DNA of 64,000 bases, taken from Exilibacterium sp. (GTDB lineage Bacteria > Pseudomonadota > Gammaproteobacteria > Pseudomonadales > Cellvibrionaceae). Shown here piece by piece: positions 52,978 to 61,429 of this stretch; position 1 is the first letter of the stretch; each line of letters starts with the position of its first letter. The position numbers were made by a program, and so were the translations under genes. The notes below the pieces were generated by a model that saw nothing but the letters and a program-made list of their open reading frames with translations, did no database searches and was not told the DNA's origin. Where the stretch lies: assembly GCA_028280195.1 (NCBI GenBank), contig JANQMH010000017.1:1-64000 (forward strand), read 5' to 3'.

Positions 52978-53685
52978 TCACCCACACTTCGAATCCGAAC
53001 AAGCCAAACAGGTATCGCAATTGTCCAGCCGAATTACCGCTTTCTCGTTGCATTTGCTACAAAACCGCGCTTCGGGCGGATAGGGCGATCCCTGAGCGGA
53101 TTCCTGTATCCCTGCTTTGGCTTCATACTGGGCGCGCTTATCGGCGATTAACTTTTTCTGCTGCTCACTCAGCTCTTCATCCTGCAATAAGCCAATAAAC
53201 TTGAGGTGCCTCTCGATGGCATCGCCAATCTCGGCAACCAGCGACGGCATAAACTTGCCGCCTTTTTTGAAATAACCCCCTCGCGGATCGAAAACCGCCT
53301 TCAGCTCTTCCACCAGAAAAGTAACATCGCCGCCTTTGCGGAATACCGCCGAGATAATTCTTGTCAGCGCCACGATCCACTGAAAATGATCCATATTCTT
53401 CGAGTTGATAAAAACCTCAAAAGGCCGGCGCAGCTCGTGTTCGGTGCCTTCGTTTAAAATCACATCGTTGATGGTGACATAAAGCGCATGCTCGGAAAGT
53501 GGCGTCTTGATCTTATAAGTGGCGCCCACCAGCATTTCCGGGCGCTGCAGCTTTTCATGCATTTGCACCACATTGGTAACTTCCCCCTCGGGCAAGGTCG
53601 CCTGTTTCCGTTGCTGCTGCTCCGGTTCCTGCTCGCTATTGATGACGCTGTAGTCGACGATTTTCTTGTCAATTCTGACTGGCAT
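52978..53685 (-). CDS. nrdJb: Class II ribonucleotide reductase, small split part (NrdJb)
   Basis: A 235-residue protein carrying the C-terminal part of a B12-dependent ribonucleotide reductase. It has a TSCPD-like region (YVTINDVILNEGTEHELRRPFEVFINSKN) and a helical linker. The Cys-rich tail (FCSKCNEKAVIRLDNCDTCLACSDSKCG) is a zinc-ribbon or redox-shuttle tail that probably re-reduces the active site. Pseudomonas has the same split arrangement (NrdJa plus NrdJb). It lies 45 bp after nrdJa on the same strand. Confidence 0.9.
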   Translation of the reverse strand: MPVRIDKKIVDYSVINSEQEPEQQQRKQATLPEGEVTNVVQMHEKLQRPEMLVGATYKIKTPLSEHALYVTINDVILNEGTEHELRRPFEVFINSKNMDHFQWIVALTRIISAVFRKGGDVTFLVEELKAVFDPRGGYFKKGGKFMPSLVAEIGDAIERHLKFIGLLQDEELSEQQKKLIADKRAQYEAKAGIQESAQGSPYPPEARFCSKCNEKAVIRLDNCDTCLACSDSKCG

Positions 53686-53730
53686 ATACTGTTCCTCGGG
53701 AAAATGGCAGCCGTTGTGGCAGCAGCTTGT

Positions 53731-55878
53731 TTATAACTTTCCGTAGTAGCCTTCTTTAAGTGCATCGTAAAGGTTGGCGGCGGTATGGGTTTCGCCGTCG
53801 TACTCAACTTCCTCATTGCCTTTTAGCGCTACGTTGCTGCCGTCTTCCAGGGTGAATTGATAGGTGGTGTTTTCCAGGTCCTGTTCCTTGACCAGCACGC
53901 CTTGAAACGCCTCGGGATTAAAGCGGAAGGTAGTACAGCCCTTCAAGCCCTTGTCGTAGGCATAGAGGTAAATATTCTTGAAATCCTCATAGGCAAAATC
54001 GGTGGGAACATTGGCGGTTTTGGAGATGGAAGAGTCGATCCATTTTTGTGCGGCGGCCTGCACGTCCACATGTTCTTTGGGAGTGATATCTTCAGCGGCA
54101 ATGAAGTATTCCGGCAGCTGCCCCGCCAACTGTTCGGCATTGGCTTTGGGGTTGACCAGTTCGCGATAGGCCAGCAGTTCGAATGAATAGACATCGACCT
54201 TCTCCTTGGTCTTGCGCCCCTCGCGGATAATATTGCGCGAGTACTGGTGCGCAAAACTGGGCTCGATGCCATTGCTGGCATTGTTGGCCAGCGACAGGGA
54301 AATGGTGCCGGTTGGCGCAATGGAGCTGTGATGGGTAAAGCGGGCGCCGGTTGCGGCCAGTTTCTCCACCAGTTCGGGCTCCACCTCGGCGATGCGCTGC
54401 ATATAGCGGCTGTAGCGGGCATGCAGTACTTTGCCTTTTACTGAGTCGCCCACCTTGTAGCCGTCACGGATCATTTCGGGGCGCTTGCGCAGCATTTCCT
54501 CCGTTACCGCAAACTCCTGCTCCAGAATCGGCGCAGGGCCCTTTTCTCTGGCCAGGTTCAGAGCCTCGCGCCAGCCGCTGATCGCCATCTCGCGAGTCAC
54601 CCGCTCGGTGAAGACCAGCGACTCGGGTGAGCCGTACTTCACGCCCAGCATAGTGGTGGCCGAACCCAGTCCCAGGTACCCCATACCGTGGCGGCGTTTG
54701 CTGGTGATTTCGTCGCGCTGCTGCGCCAGTGGCAGGCCGTTGATCTCGACTACATTGTCCAGCATACGGGTAAAGATAGCGACGACCTTGTTGAACTGTT
54801 CCCAATCAAACCACGCCTTGTCGGTAAACGGCTGGTGAACGAATTTAGTCAAGTTGATCGAGCCGAGCAGACAGGAGCCGTAGGGCGGCAGGGGCTGCTC
54901 GCCGCAGGGGTTGGTTGCGCGAATGTCTTCGCAGAACCAGTTGTTGTTCATTTCGTTGACTTTGTCGATCAGGATAAAACCCGGTTCTGCGTAGTCGTAG
55001 GTGGAGGCCATGATCATATCCCACAGGCGCCGGGCGCGAATGGTCTTGTAGATGCGGCAGGCCACCGCACCGGACTCGTTGCTGATATAGTGCCCTTTTA
55101 CCGGCGATTCGCGCCACACCACCTGCTCGGTATCCTGCAGATCGATACCGTCGGTTTCCACCTCCTGTTCGGTAAGCGGAAAAGTGAGTGACCACTGGCC
55201 ATCGTTTTTCACCGCCTGCATAAATTCCGCGGTAATCAGCAGTGACAGGTTGAACTGCCGCAGGCGGCCGTCCTCGCGCTTGGCGCGGATAAATTCCATC
55301 ACATCGGGGTGGCTCACATCAAACGTGGCCATCTGCGCGCCGCGCCTGCCGCCCGCCGATGAAACGGTAAAGCAGATTTTGTCGTAGATATCCATAAACG
55401 ACAGGGGTCCGGATGTGCGGGCACCGGCGCCGGATACATACGCGCCGCGCGGGCGCAGCGTAGAAAACTCATAGCCGATGCCGCAGCCGGCTTTGAGGGT
55501 CAGCCCGGCTTCGTGGGCTTTGCCGAGAATATCGTCCATGGAATCGGCGATGGTGCCCGATACTGTGCAGTTGATGGTCGAGGTGGCCGGTTTGTATTCC
55601 CGGGCGCCGGCATTGGAGATAATGCGCCCGGCCGGAATGGCGCCATTGCGCAGGGCCCAGAGAAAACGCTGGCTCCAGGTCTCTTGCAATTCGGGAGTCG
55701 ACTCGACCCTGGCCAGAGCACTGGCCACACGCTGGTAAGTACTGTCGATATGCTGATCGACAGTTTCCCCCTGTTTATTCTTGAGGCGGTATTTCTTGTC
55801 CCAGATATCTTCTGAAGCGGGCTGCAGGGGAATTTCGGCAACGGGATTTTTCACAACTTTGAGCTGTGCGGACTTCAT
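53731..55878 (-). CDS. nrdJa: Adenosylcobalamin-dependent ribonucleotide reductase, catalytic part (NrdJa)
   Basis: A 715-residue catalytic subunit converting ribonucleotides to deoxyribonucleotides with adenosylcobalamin, independent of oxygen. Early motifs are AGRIISNAGAREYKPATSTINC and EAGLTLKAGCGIGYEFS. The active-site segment NPCGEQPLPPYGSCLLGSIN has its Cys at residue 325. SIAPTGTISLSLANNASNGIEP is the phosphate-binding region. An NrdR-like box lies 63 bp upstream. The gene needs NrdJb for the C-terminal cysteines. A riboswitch is not evident. Confidence 0.95.
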   Translation of the reverse strand: MKSAQLKVVKNPVAEIPLQPASEDIWDKKYRLKNKQGETVDQHIDSTYQRVASALARVESTPELQETWSQRFLWALRNGAIPAGRIISNAGAREYKPATSTINCTVSGTIADSMDDILGKAHEAGLTLKAGCGIGYEFSTLRPRGAYVSGAGARTSGPLSFMDIYDKICFTVSSAGGRRGAQMATFDVSHPDVMEFIRAKREDGRLRQFNLSLLITAEFMQAVKNDGQWSLTFPLTEQEVETDGIDLQDTEQVVWRESPVKGHYISNESGAVACRIYKTIRARRLWDMIMASTYDYAEPGFILIDKVNEMNNNWFCEDIRATNPCGEQPLPPYGSCLLGSINLTKFVHQPFTDKAWFDWEQFNKVVAIFTRMLDNVVEINGLPLAQQRDEITSKRRHGMGYLGLGSATTMLGVKYGSPESLVFTERVTREMAISGWREALNLAREKGPAPILEQEFAVTEEMLRKRPEMIRDGYKVGDSVKGKVLHARYSRYMQRIAEVEPELVEKLAATGARFTHHSSIAPTGTISLSLANNASNGIEPSFAHQYSRNIIREGRKTKEKVDVYSFELLAYRELVNPKANAEQLAGQLPEYFIAAEDITPKEHVDVQAAAQKWIDSSISKTANVPTDFAYEDFKNIYLYAYDKGLKGCTTFRFNPEAFQGVLVKEQDLENTTYQFTLEDGSNVALKGNEEVEYDGETHTAANLYDALKEGYYGKL

Positions 55879-55940
55879 TCAACTGGCTCCATTTGCTGAC
55901 AGAGGTTGGTAGTATCGGCTGTAGACCCGGACAAGAGGAA

Positions 55941-55956
55941 ACACAATATATAGTAT
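55941..55956. promoter_or_regulatory. Candidate NrdR box upstream of nrdJa
   Basis: ACACAATATATAGTAT closely matches the palindromic NrdR box consensus (ACACWATATMTWGTGT; 15 of 16 positions by my reading). It overlaps a TATATA -10-like sequence on the minus strand. Further palindromes lie at 55968-55981 (ACACCATGCTGGTG) and 56105-56120 (CCACAATATGTAGTGG). NrdR normally binds paired boxes; the spacing here is not the usual one, so pairing is uncertain. Confidence 0.6.
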
Positions 55957-55981
55957 GCGGATATAAAACACCATGCTGGTG

Positions 55982-56373
55982 ATTGAGCCAGATCAAGTAA
56001 ATACAGATAATAAAAGTTAAATAAAAACAATGAGTTATATGTGTCGATAGATGGTGTTAGTCCATGGGATGTAGATCGAGCAGGCATATGTATCGATTTG
56101 TACACCACAATATGTAGTGGTCCCTAAACCCAGTGCTTATATGAAACTAAAGATGTATTAGTGCTGGAGTATTGCCGGGTCTCGGATAAAACGGCTATGG
56201 ACGGCATTCGATAGGTAGATCTCGTACTGCTGATTGAGTATTGCCCAGTTGCTCCCAGGCGTATGGGTAAACCGGTAGTTGCCTACTGATTAGCTGGAGC
56301 CTTTATTGGCCTCCACTTGTTGGTAGAATTTATACCGAAGAAGTTTTTCTTTAAAATCAATGATATAAATTTG
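55982..56373. other. Intergenic region with decayed I-E repeat-like sequence
   Basis: About 390 AT-rich bases between nrdJa and the I-E array. Two segments resemble eroded copies of the I-E repeat: near 56167-56194 (ending GGATAAAACGG) and near 56248-56275 (CTCCCAGGCGTATGGGTAAACCGG). The 50 bases before the first intact repeat are AT-rich and probably a leader. No gene. Confidence 0.45.
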
Positions 56374-56646
56374 GTGTTCCCCACGGGTGTGGGGATAAAC
56401 CGTAGACGTTTCCTCTAGCATTTTTTCTATGTCTGTGTTCCCCACGGGTGTGGGGATGAACCGGTCCTCATGGGCGGGAAAGGCCATCAGGGCCTGTGTT
56501 CCCCACAGGCGTGGGGATGAACCGGCCTCGATCTCTTTCCGGGTCAGAGCGTTGACGTGTTCCCCACTGGTGTGGGGATGAACCAGTCGACGTTGAAAAT
56601 ATAAAGGATCAGCAATTATGTCCCCACGAACGTGAAGACACTCCAC
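56374..56646 (+). CRISPR. Orphan, decaying type I-E CRISPR array
   Basis: Five 29-bp repeats start at 56374, 56435, 56496, 56557 and 56618, separated by four spacers of exactly 32 nt. Repeats read GTGTTCCCCAC, a 3-5-nt variable loop, then GTGGGGATGAACCG, a classic I-E type with stem CCCCAC/GTGGGG. The first has ATAAACCG, the third AGGC in the loop, the fourth ends CCA, and the fifth is strongly degraded. No I-E cas gene lies in the window. Confidence 0.93.
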
Positions 56647-57293
56647 CTGTTGGGAAAGCACTAAGCCGCCAAAAATAATCCCAGCATATCAGGCGCTTAG
56701 TAAAAATGACGACTCGACTATCCACCCCTTGAACCCAGGAAAAAACCATAGCCGCAAGATAGCCACTAAAGCCGAAACTGGCGCCTCAGTCTCCTTTTGC
56801 ACCGATATCCGCACAATGCTGTAATAATCTGGTAATAAAAACCCGCCGGCAAAATAACTGCATCGACTGCCATTACCCGCCTGTACGGAAATAGCCTCTC
56901 CAGGCTGCCAATTCCCCATTGACAACCGGCCCAATCTCTAGATAATCAAATAAGCTATTCGGCTTCTAGGAATTTTACAGTTGGGCCAACGGTATATACC
57001 TGTTGCAGGTGCCGTCGGTCCCGGGCGTGGCAGCTTCTCGACAAGCTCGGCTCTGTGCGCTCCGGGTATCCGCGGTGGCCTCGAAGGTGGTCTTGAGAGA
57101 GTGCTCGGTGAGTCCCGGCGACTTGGTGGGTAGTCTTGAATATACGATGACTATGCTAGCTTCTGCTTTTTGCTCTTCCTTCCCTAAACCTTCAATTGTG
57201 TTCTGTTTTTTTAGCTGCTGCTTTTTTCATAAGGATGTCTAGTTGACATCTGCCTCGGGGTTTTGCGTTAACCATTGTCGGGAGTACCGCAGT
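56647..57293. other. Gene-free region before the PhoH-like gene
   Basis: About 650 bases. Open frames on either strand (minus near 56689-56934, plus near 57003-57242) lack binding sites and protein-like composition. The segment 57030-57130 is GC-rich with GCTTCTCGACAAGC, a short hairpin. The phoH promoter is probably in the AT-rich 57140-57240 stretch. Nothing else was recognised. Confidence 0.45.
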
Positions 57294-58679
57294 ATGGAAA
57301 AAATCTATGTGCTGGATACCAATGTCCTGCTACATGACCCACTCGCCCTAAAGTCTTTTGCCGAACACCGGGTGGTTTTGCCCATGACGGTGCTGGAGGA
57401 GCTGGATGTGATCAAGGACCGGCGCGATAAGGATGTCAGCCGGGAGGCGCGGATAGCGATCCAGTCGATCGACAGTATTCTCAGCGATGCCAAACCCAGG
57501 GAGATTCAGGAAGGCGTGCCAATGCCGTGCAACGGCCTGCAGGAAGAGGCCGGTACACTGGCGATTTTCCAGGACCAGCGAATCAACGATGACGATAATA
57601 TCCCCTATCTCAACGGCACCCAGGCGCAGGCCAATGACAACCGCATTATCAATGTGGCGCTGAACTTACAGGCCAAGTTTCCGGATGCTTTCGTGTGCCT
57701 GGTCACCAAAGATATCAATATGCGCCTGAAGGCCAAGGGTTCGGGCCTGGAGCATGTGGAGGATTACCGCAACGACCGCGTGCTTGACGATCTGGATCTG
57801 CTGGCCAAGGGTTATGAGTATACGCCGGGGGCCTTCTGGGAGCGTGTGGAAAAGGTAAAGACCGAAACCCACGGCCGCACTACCATCCACATTGTCGCGC
57901 GCGAAACCCTGCCCAACGCATACCCGCAGATGTTTGTGATCGACGATACCGAGTTTATCGGTTTTGTCATCTCGGTAGATGAAGAGTATGTGCGCCTGCT
58001 GGATATGAATCGCGCCGGCCTGATGCACCAGGCGTTCTGGGGCATCAAGCCGCGCAACCTGGAGCAGGCGATGGCGTTTTTTGTGCTGCAGTACCAGGAT
58101 TCGGATATGACGGTGATGACCGGCCCCGCCGGTTCCGGTAAAACCCTGCTGGCGCTGGCCTATGGCCTGCATGTGATCATGGAGGAAAAGCGCTATAACA
58201 AGCTGATTGTGGCCCGCTCAACGCCGCCGATCGCCGAGGATATCGGTTTTCTGCCGGGCACCGAGGAGGAAAAGATGGCGCCGTGGCTGGCCGCCTTCGA
58301 GGACAACCTGGAGGTATTGCACGGTGCCGACGAACACAGCTTCAGCAGTATCGACTATGTCAAAGAGCGGGCCAATATCCAGTTTAAATCGCTGAACTTC
58401 ATGCGCGGCCGTTCGTTTAACAATGCCTATATCATTATCGATGAAAGCCAGGGGCTGACACAGTTCCAGCTGAAGTCGATCATTACCCGCGTCGGCCAGA
58501 ATTCGAAAATTGTGGTGTTGGGCAATCTGGCGCAGATCGATAATAAATATATCACGCCGCTGACATCGGGCCTGACCTATCTGGTGGAAAAGGTGAAAGG
58601 CTTCGACTACGCCAGCATCATGCATGTCAACGGCATCGAGCGCAGCCGCCTGGCCGAGTTTGCCGAGGACAATCTGTAG
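57294..58679 (+). CDS. PIN-PhoH fusion ATPase/RNase
   Basis: A 461-residue protein. Residues 1-150 are a PIN-type RNase domain (YVLDTNVLLHDP, LPMTVLEELDVIKD, LVTKDINMRLKA), with the acidic residues expected for metal binding. Residues 245-461 are the PhoH ATPase: Walker A GPAGSGKT (277-284), Walker B AYIIIDESQGLT and IVVLGNLAQID. PIN-PhoH proteins (YlaK/PhoH2 type) are thought to act as RNA helicase-nucleases; the cellular target is unknown. ATG 57294 fits the PIN start; upstream in-frame sequence is not conserved-looking. Confidence 0.9.
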   Translation: MEKIYVLDTNVLLHDPLALKSFAEHRVVLPMTVLEELDVIKDRRDKDVSREARIAIQSIDSILSDAKPREIQEGVPMPCNGLQEEAGTLAIFQDQRINDDDNIPYLNGTQAQANDNRIINVALNLQAKFPDAFVCLVTKDINMRLKAKGSGLEHVEDYRNDRVLDDLDLLAKGYEYTPGAFWERVEKVKTETHGRTTIHIVARETLPNAYPQMFVIDDTEFIGFVISVDEEYVRLLDMNRAGLMHQAFWGIKPRNLEQAMAFFVLQYQDSDMTVMTGPAGSGKTLLALAYGLHVIMEEKRYNKLIVARSTPPIAEDIGFLPGTEEEKMAPWLAAFEDNLEVLHGADEHSFSSIDYVKERANIQFKSLNFMRGRSFNNAYIIIDESQGLTQFQLKSIITRVGQNSKIVVLGNLAQIDNKYITPLTSGLTYLVEKVKGFDYASIMHVNGIERSRLAEFAEDNL

Positions 58680-58691
58680 TGCCCGCCCGGG

Positions 58692-59714
58692 TCAGTTAGC
58701 CGGGGCGCGCAGAAAGTTTACCGCCCGGTCGGGGAAGTCGGTAAATATGCCGTCGACGCCGACCTGCTGCAAAAAGATACCCAGCAACTGTTCAAAGCTG
58801 GCAATGTTTTCCGGCAACTGGTCGGCGCGAAACGTATAGGGATGGACTACCAGCCCCAGGGCGTGGGCCTGTTTTACCAGGTCGGTCTGCACCAGCCTGC
58901 CCTGCTGGTCCACGCCGCGCACCACCTGCGGCATCCACGGGCCGATACCGTCGGCGTAGCCGGCGATTTCCAGCAGCCCCTTTGCCGTTACCAGGTGGGC
59001 GAAATCGGTCTGGTTATAAGGGTCTTTAAAGCGCGGGTCGATCAGCAGCTGCACCAGCTTCAAGCGGCTTTTAAGCTGCCAGCGAATGCGTTTCAGCTCG
59101 GCGGCGTCGAAGCACTGCAGGTAGATGCGGCTGTTCTTGTCGTTATACCCGTAGCGTGAAAGCACCTTCAGAACGATTTTACTGATATCGCGGCCCTGGC
59201 TGCGGTGCCAGGCGGGGTGTTTGATTTCCGGGTAAATGCCCACCTGCCTGCCGGTGGAGCGGTTCAGCCCCTGTATCAGTTCAATGGCCTCGGCCAGGGT
59301 GGCGATATTGAAGTGGGCTTTACCGGCGGGGAAGCGGCCCGGGTAAACCCGCCTGCCGTTGTCGATATTGATTCTCTCATTGACATGCAGCTGGCGGATC
59401 TCCGCCAGGGTGAAGTCCAGGGCGTAAAAGCGCCCGTCGTCGCGGGCGCGATCGGGAAATTTCTCTTTCACATCGGTCACTGTATCGAGATGGATGTCAT
59501 GGCTGACAATGGGCACATTGTCCCGGGTCAGCACGATATCCTGCTCGATATAGTCGGCGCCCATACCGTAGGCCAGGGCTTTGGCCTCCAGCGTGTGTTC
59601 GGGCAGGTAACCGGAGGCGCCGCGGTGGGCGATAACGAGCTTGTCTGTCTGTGTATGAGCGAGGGCGGCGCTGAGACAGAGCCCGGCGACAAGGAGGCTG
59701 ACCACTTTTTTCAT
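58692..59714 (-). CDS. glpQ: Periplasmic glycerophosphodiester phosphodiesterase
   Basis: A 340-residue exported enzyme releasing glycerol-3-phosphate from glycerophosphodiesters. The signal peptide is KKVVSLLVAGLCLSAALAH. The TIM-barrel core has VIAHRGASGYLPEHTLEA, GADYIEQDIVLTRDNVPIVSHD (metal and acid-base residues) and VGIYPEIKHP. Size and layout match GlpQ. ATG 59714 is favoured over 59804 because the signal peptide begins there. It is convergent with the PhoH-like gene. Confidence 0.93.
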   Translation of the reverse strand: MKKVVSLLVAGLCLSAALAHTQTDKLVIAHRGASGYLPEHTLEAKALAYGMGADYIEQDIVLTRDNVPIVSHDIHLDTVTDVKEKFPDRARDDGRFYALDFTLAEIRQLHVNERINIDNGRRVYPGRFPAGKAHFNIATLAEAIELIQGLNRSTGRQVGIYPEIKHPAWHRSQGRDISKIVLKVLSRYGYNDKNSRIYLQCFDAAELKRIRWQLKSRLKLVQLLIDPRFKDPYNQTDFAHLVTAKGLLEIAGYADGIGPWMPQVVRGVDQQGRLVQTDLVKQAHALGLVVHPYTFRADQLPENIASFEQLLGIFLQQVGVDGIFTDFPDRAVNFLRAPAN

Positions 59715-59790
59715 GGGGTTTCTCGGGCTGATAACGGGTTTGCTGGCAACGGGTACTGACCACCGGGTGGCCGGTATAGCAGATTGTACT

Positions 59791-59876
59791 AGAAGCTGTT
59801 TCATAACTCTCGGCCGTAGCGAGGCGAGTGATAAACAGTGCCGCCGCAGTAGGTCGAGAGTTATGAAACAGCTCCT
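59791..59876. repeat. Long inverted repeat
   Basis: A 19-bp arm at 59794-59812 (AGCTGTTTCATAACTCTCG) is perfectly repeated in inverse at 59855-59873, with the pairing extending to 22 bp with one mismatch. The 42-bp loop is GC-rich. It lies between glpQ and the DUF3570 gene and resembles a palindromic intergenic element. Confidence 0.65.
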
Positions 59877-59991
59877 AAATATAAAAGCGTATCTGCAAGT
59901 GCTTCCTGCCCTTATCCGCAGGCCGGTGCCCGATAATCCCGGCCCCGCCCCTGCCGCCGCAGAGACAGGGGGCTGGTGGCGTAACTGTCAC

Positions 59992-61164
59992 TCAGTACCA
60001 GAAGGAAATGAAAAACCGAATCACATTGGCGTCGAAATTATACATCGATTCCTGGCCGGCCGGCACGTCGCCGTTGAGGCTCTCCCTGGCGTCGCGAAAG
60101 TTATCGTAGTCAAACTGCATAAAGTCCCAGAACAGGTTGATGGTGCTCTTGTCGAAAACAGACAGATAGGACGAACGGATCTGGTAGCTAATGCCGATGC
60201 CGAGGGAGGTGGTGGTATAGGTGCTCAGCTCCTTGTCGCGTGCGCGCAGGGTTTTTTCACCGGCGAACTGGAAAATATCCTGGTAGAAGTCCGCCTGGGT
60301 CTGGTCGTACAGCCGCGCCTTGGCCTCGAATACCCAGCTCTGGCCCACCGGGTGAATATAGCGCAGCTCGAAGTTTTCACCCTGTACTCCCCAGTTATCG
60401 CTGTAATTGCGGTATTCCCCGCGCAGGGCGGCGCGGTAGGGCAGGTAGTAAATGCTGCGTATGGCCAGGGCGTCGCTGTTGCGCGTATCGGGGTAGTTTT
60501 CCTCCTCCAGGCTGTATTCGGCGGGGTTGGCGGGATTGATAAAGCGCACGAAGCGGTAGGGGTTTTGCAGGTAACCTTCATCGATCACCGACTCGATGCC
60601 GATGGAAGCCATCCAGTTCTTAGTCAGCACCTGGGAGATGCCGACGCTGTAGCGGCGGCCCCGGGATTCGCGCTCGAAATTGTCGTCGTTGCGGCGCTTG
60701 ATGACATTGTCGCCCTGGCTGAAGCCCATGGTCAGCGTGGTCATGGCGCCAAAGAATTCCTGGCTGACGCTGATGCCGTAAGTGTCAGCCTCAAAATCGT
60801 TTTCAGTGCTGTTGGTATAGCTCAGGCTCATCAGCGTGCGGTCGCGCAGATAGTCCACCCCGACGCTGTACTCGGTGCGCTCCTCGGTGTAGCGGCTGGC
60901 TCCCGACACCTCCACATCGATGGAGGCGCTGCTGATCATATCCACATAGTAGTTGGCCGACACCGATACCGTACTGGCAAAATCCTTGCGCACCAGAATG
61001 GACGGCCCGTCGATGGTAACGCCGCCGCCATCGAAGGAGTGGTACAGAACATCCAGCCTGTCCTCGGGCAGCACAGCGGCCTGTGTCGCCGCGGCTAGCG
61101 CGAGCCACAGCGTAGCCAGAACACCCGCCAACGTCCATCTGCGGCTATTTGAAAGCGGTACCAT
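59992..61164 (-). CDS. DUF3570 outer-membrane-type protein
   Basis: A 390-residue protein with signal peptide (TLAGVLATLWLALAAATQA), beginning VLPEDRLDVLYHSFDGGGVTIDGPSILVRKD, the conserved DUF3570 start. The rest is amphipathic beta strands with aromatic girdles ending RFFISFWY, consistent with an outer-membrane barrel. It is third in an operon with TlpA and DUF4266 genes, a recurrent association in proteobacteria. Function unknown. ATG 61164 was chosen over the longer frame because upstream residues overlap the DUF4266 gene. Confidence 0.85.
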   Translation of the reverse strand: MVPLSNSRRWTLAGVLATLWLALAAATQAAVLPEDRLDVLYHSFDGGGVTIDGPSILVRKDFASTVSVSANYYVDMISSASIDVEVSGASRYTEERTEYSVGVDYLRDRTLMSLSYTNSTENDFEADTYGISVSQEFFGAMTTLTMGFSQGDNVIKRRNDDNFERESRGRRYSVGISQVLTKNWMASIGIESVIDEGYLQNPYRFVRFINPANPAEYSLEEENYPDTRNSDALAIRSIYYLPYRAALRGEYRNYSDNWGVQGENFELRYIHPVGQSWVFEAKARLYDQTQADFYQDIFQFAGEKTLRARDKELSTYTTTSLGIGISYQIRSSYLSVFDKSTINLFWDFMQFDYDNFRDARESLNGDVPAGQESMYNFDANVIRFFISFWY

Positions 61165-61195
61165 TGCCGGGCAGTAAGAAGTTGGCGGAGACTGC

Positions 61196-61429
61196 CTAGT
61201 TACAGCCACACCCGCCTCCCCCGCTGCCCTCGGCGCCGCGGGCGGCTTCCCGCGCTTCATAGACGTGATTGATATACTTGGTGGATGCCGGGTGGGCCTC
61301 CAGGGCCATGATCGGGTCGGACAGGCGCTGGCGTTCATAGGGTTTGACCCAGGGCTCAATGGAGCTGCAGCCGGTATTGAATACCGCCGCGGTTGCCAGT
61401 AGCAGCAGTGGTCGTATCACTCGTTTCAT
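61196..61429 (-). CDS. DUF4266 small lipoprotein with Gly/Cys tail
   Basis: A 77-residue lipoprotein: signal peptide ending NTGC (Cys21), then the DUF4266 core VKPYERQRLSDPIMALEAHP and HVYEAREAARGA, and a C-terminal tail GSGGGGCGCN. The tail, with two cysteines among glycines, is the family's odd hallmark and could bind metal or be modified. The start ATG overlaps the TlpA stop by 4 bp. Its partners are TlpA upstream and DUF3570 downstream. Confidence 0.88.
   Translation of the reverse strand: MKRVIRPLLLLATAAVFNTGCSSIEPWVKPYERQRLSDPIMALEAHPASTKYINHVYEAREAARGAEGSGGGGCGCN

Noticed and set aside
55879..56160. Cobalamin riboswitch upstream of nrdJa
   Set aside because: Searched for because the enzyme needs B12, but I could not find a B12-box or the surrounding fold; the region is AT-rich and shows NrdR-like palindromes instead.
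56290..56661. A 123-codon minus-strand frame with [16 protein letters not shown] and PHTRGEH
   Set aside because: This is the well-known false protein produced by reading type I-E repeats; the DNA is a CRISPR array.
56689..57242. Two small frames (minus 81 codons, plus 79 codons)
   Set aside because: No binding site and no protein-like features.
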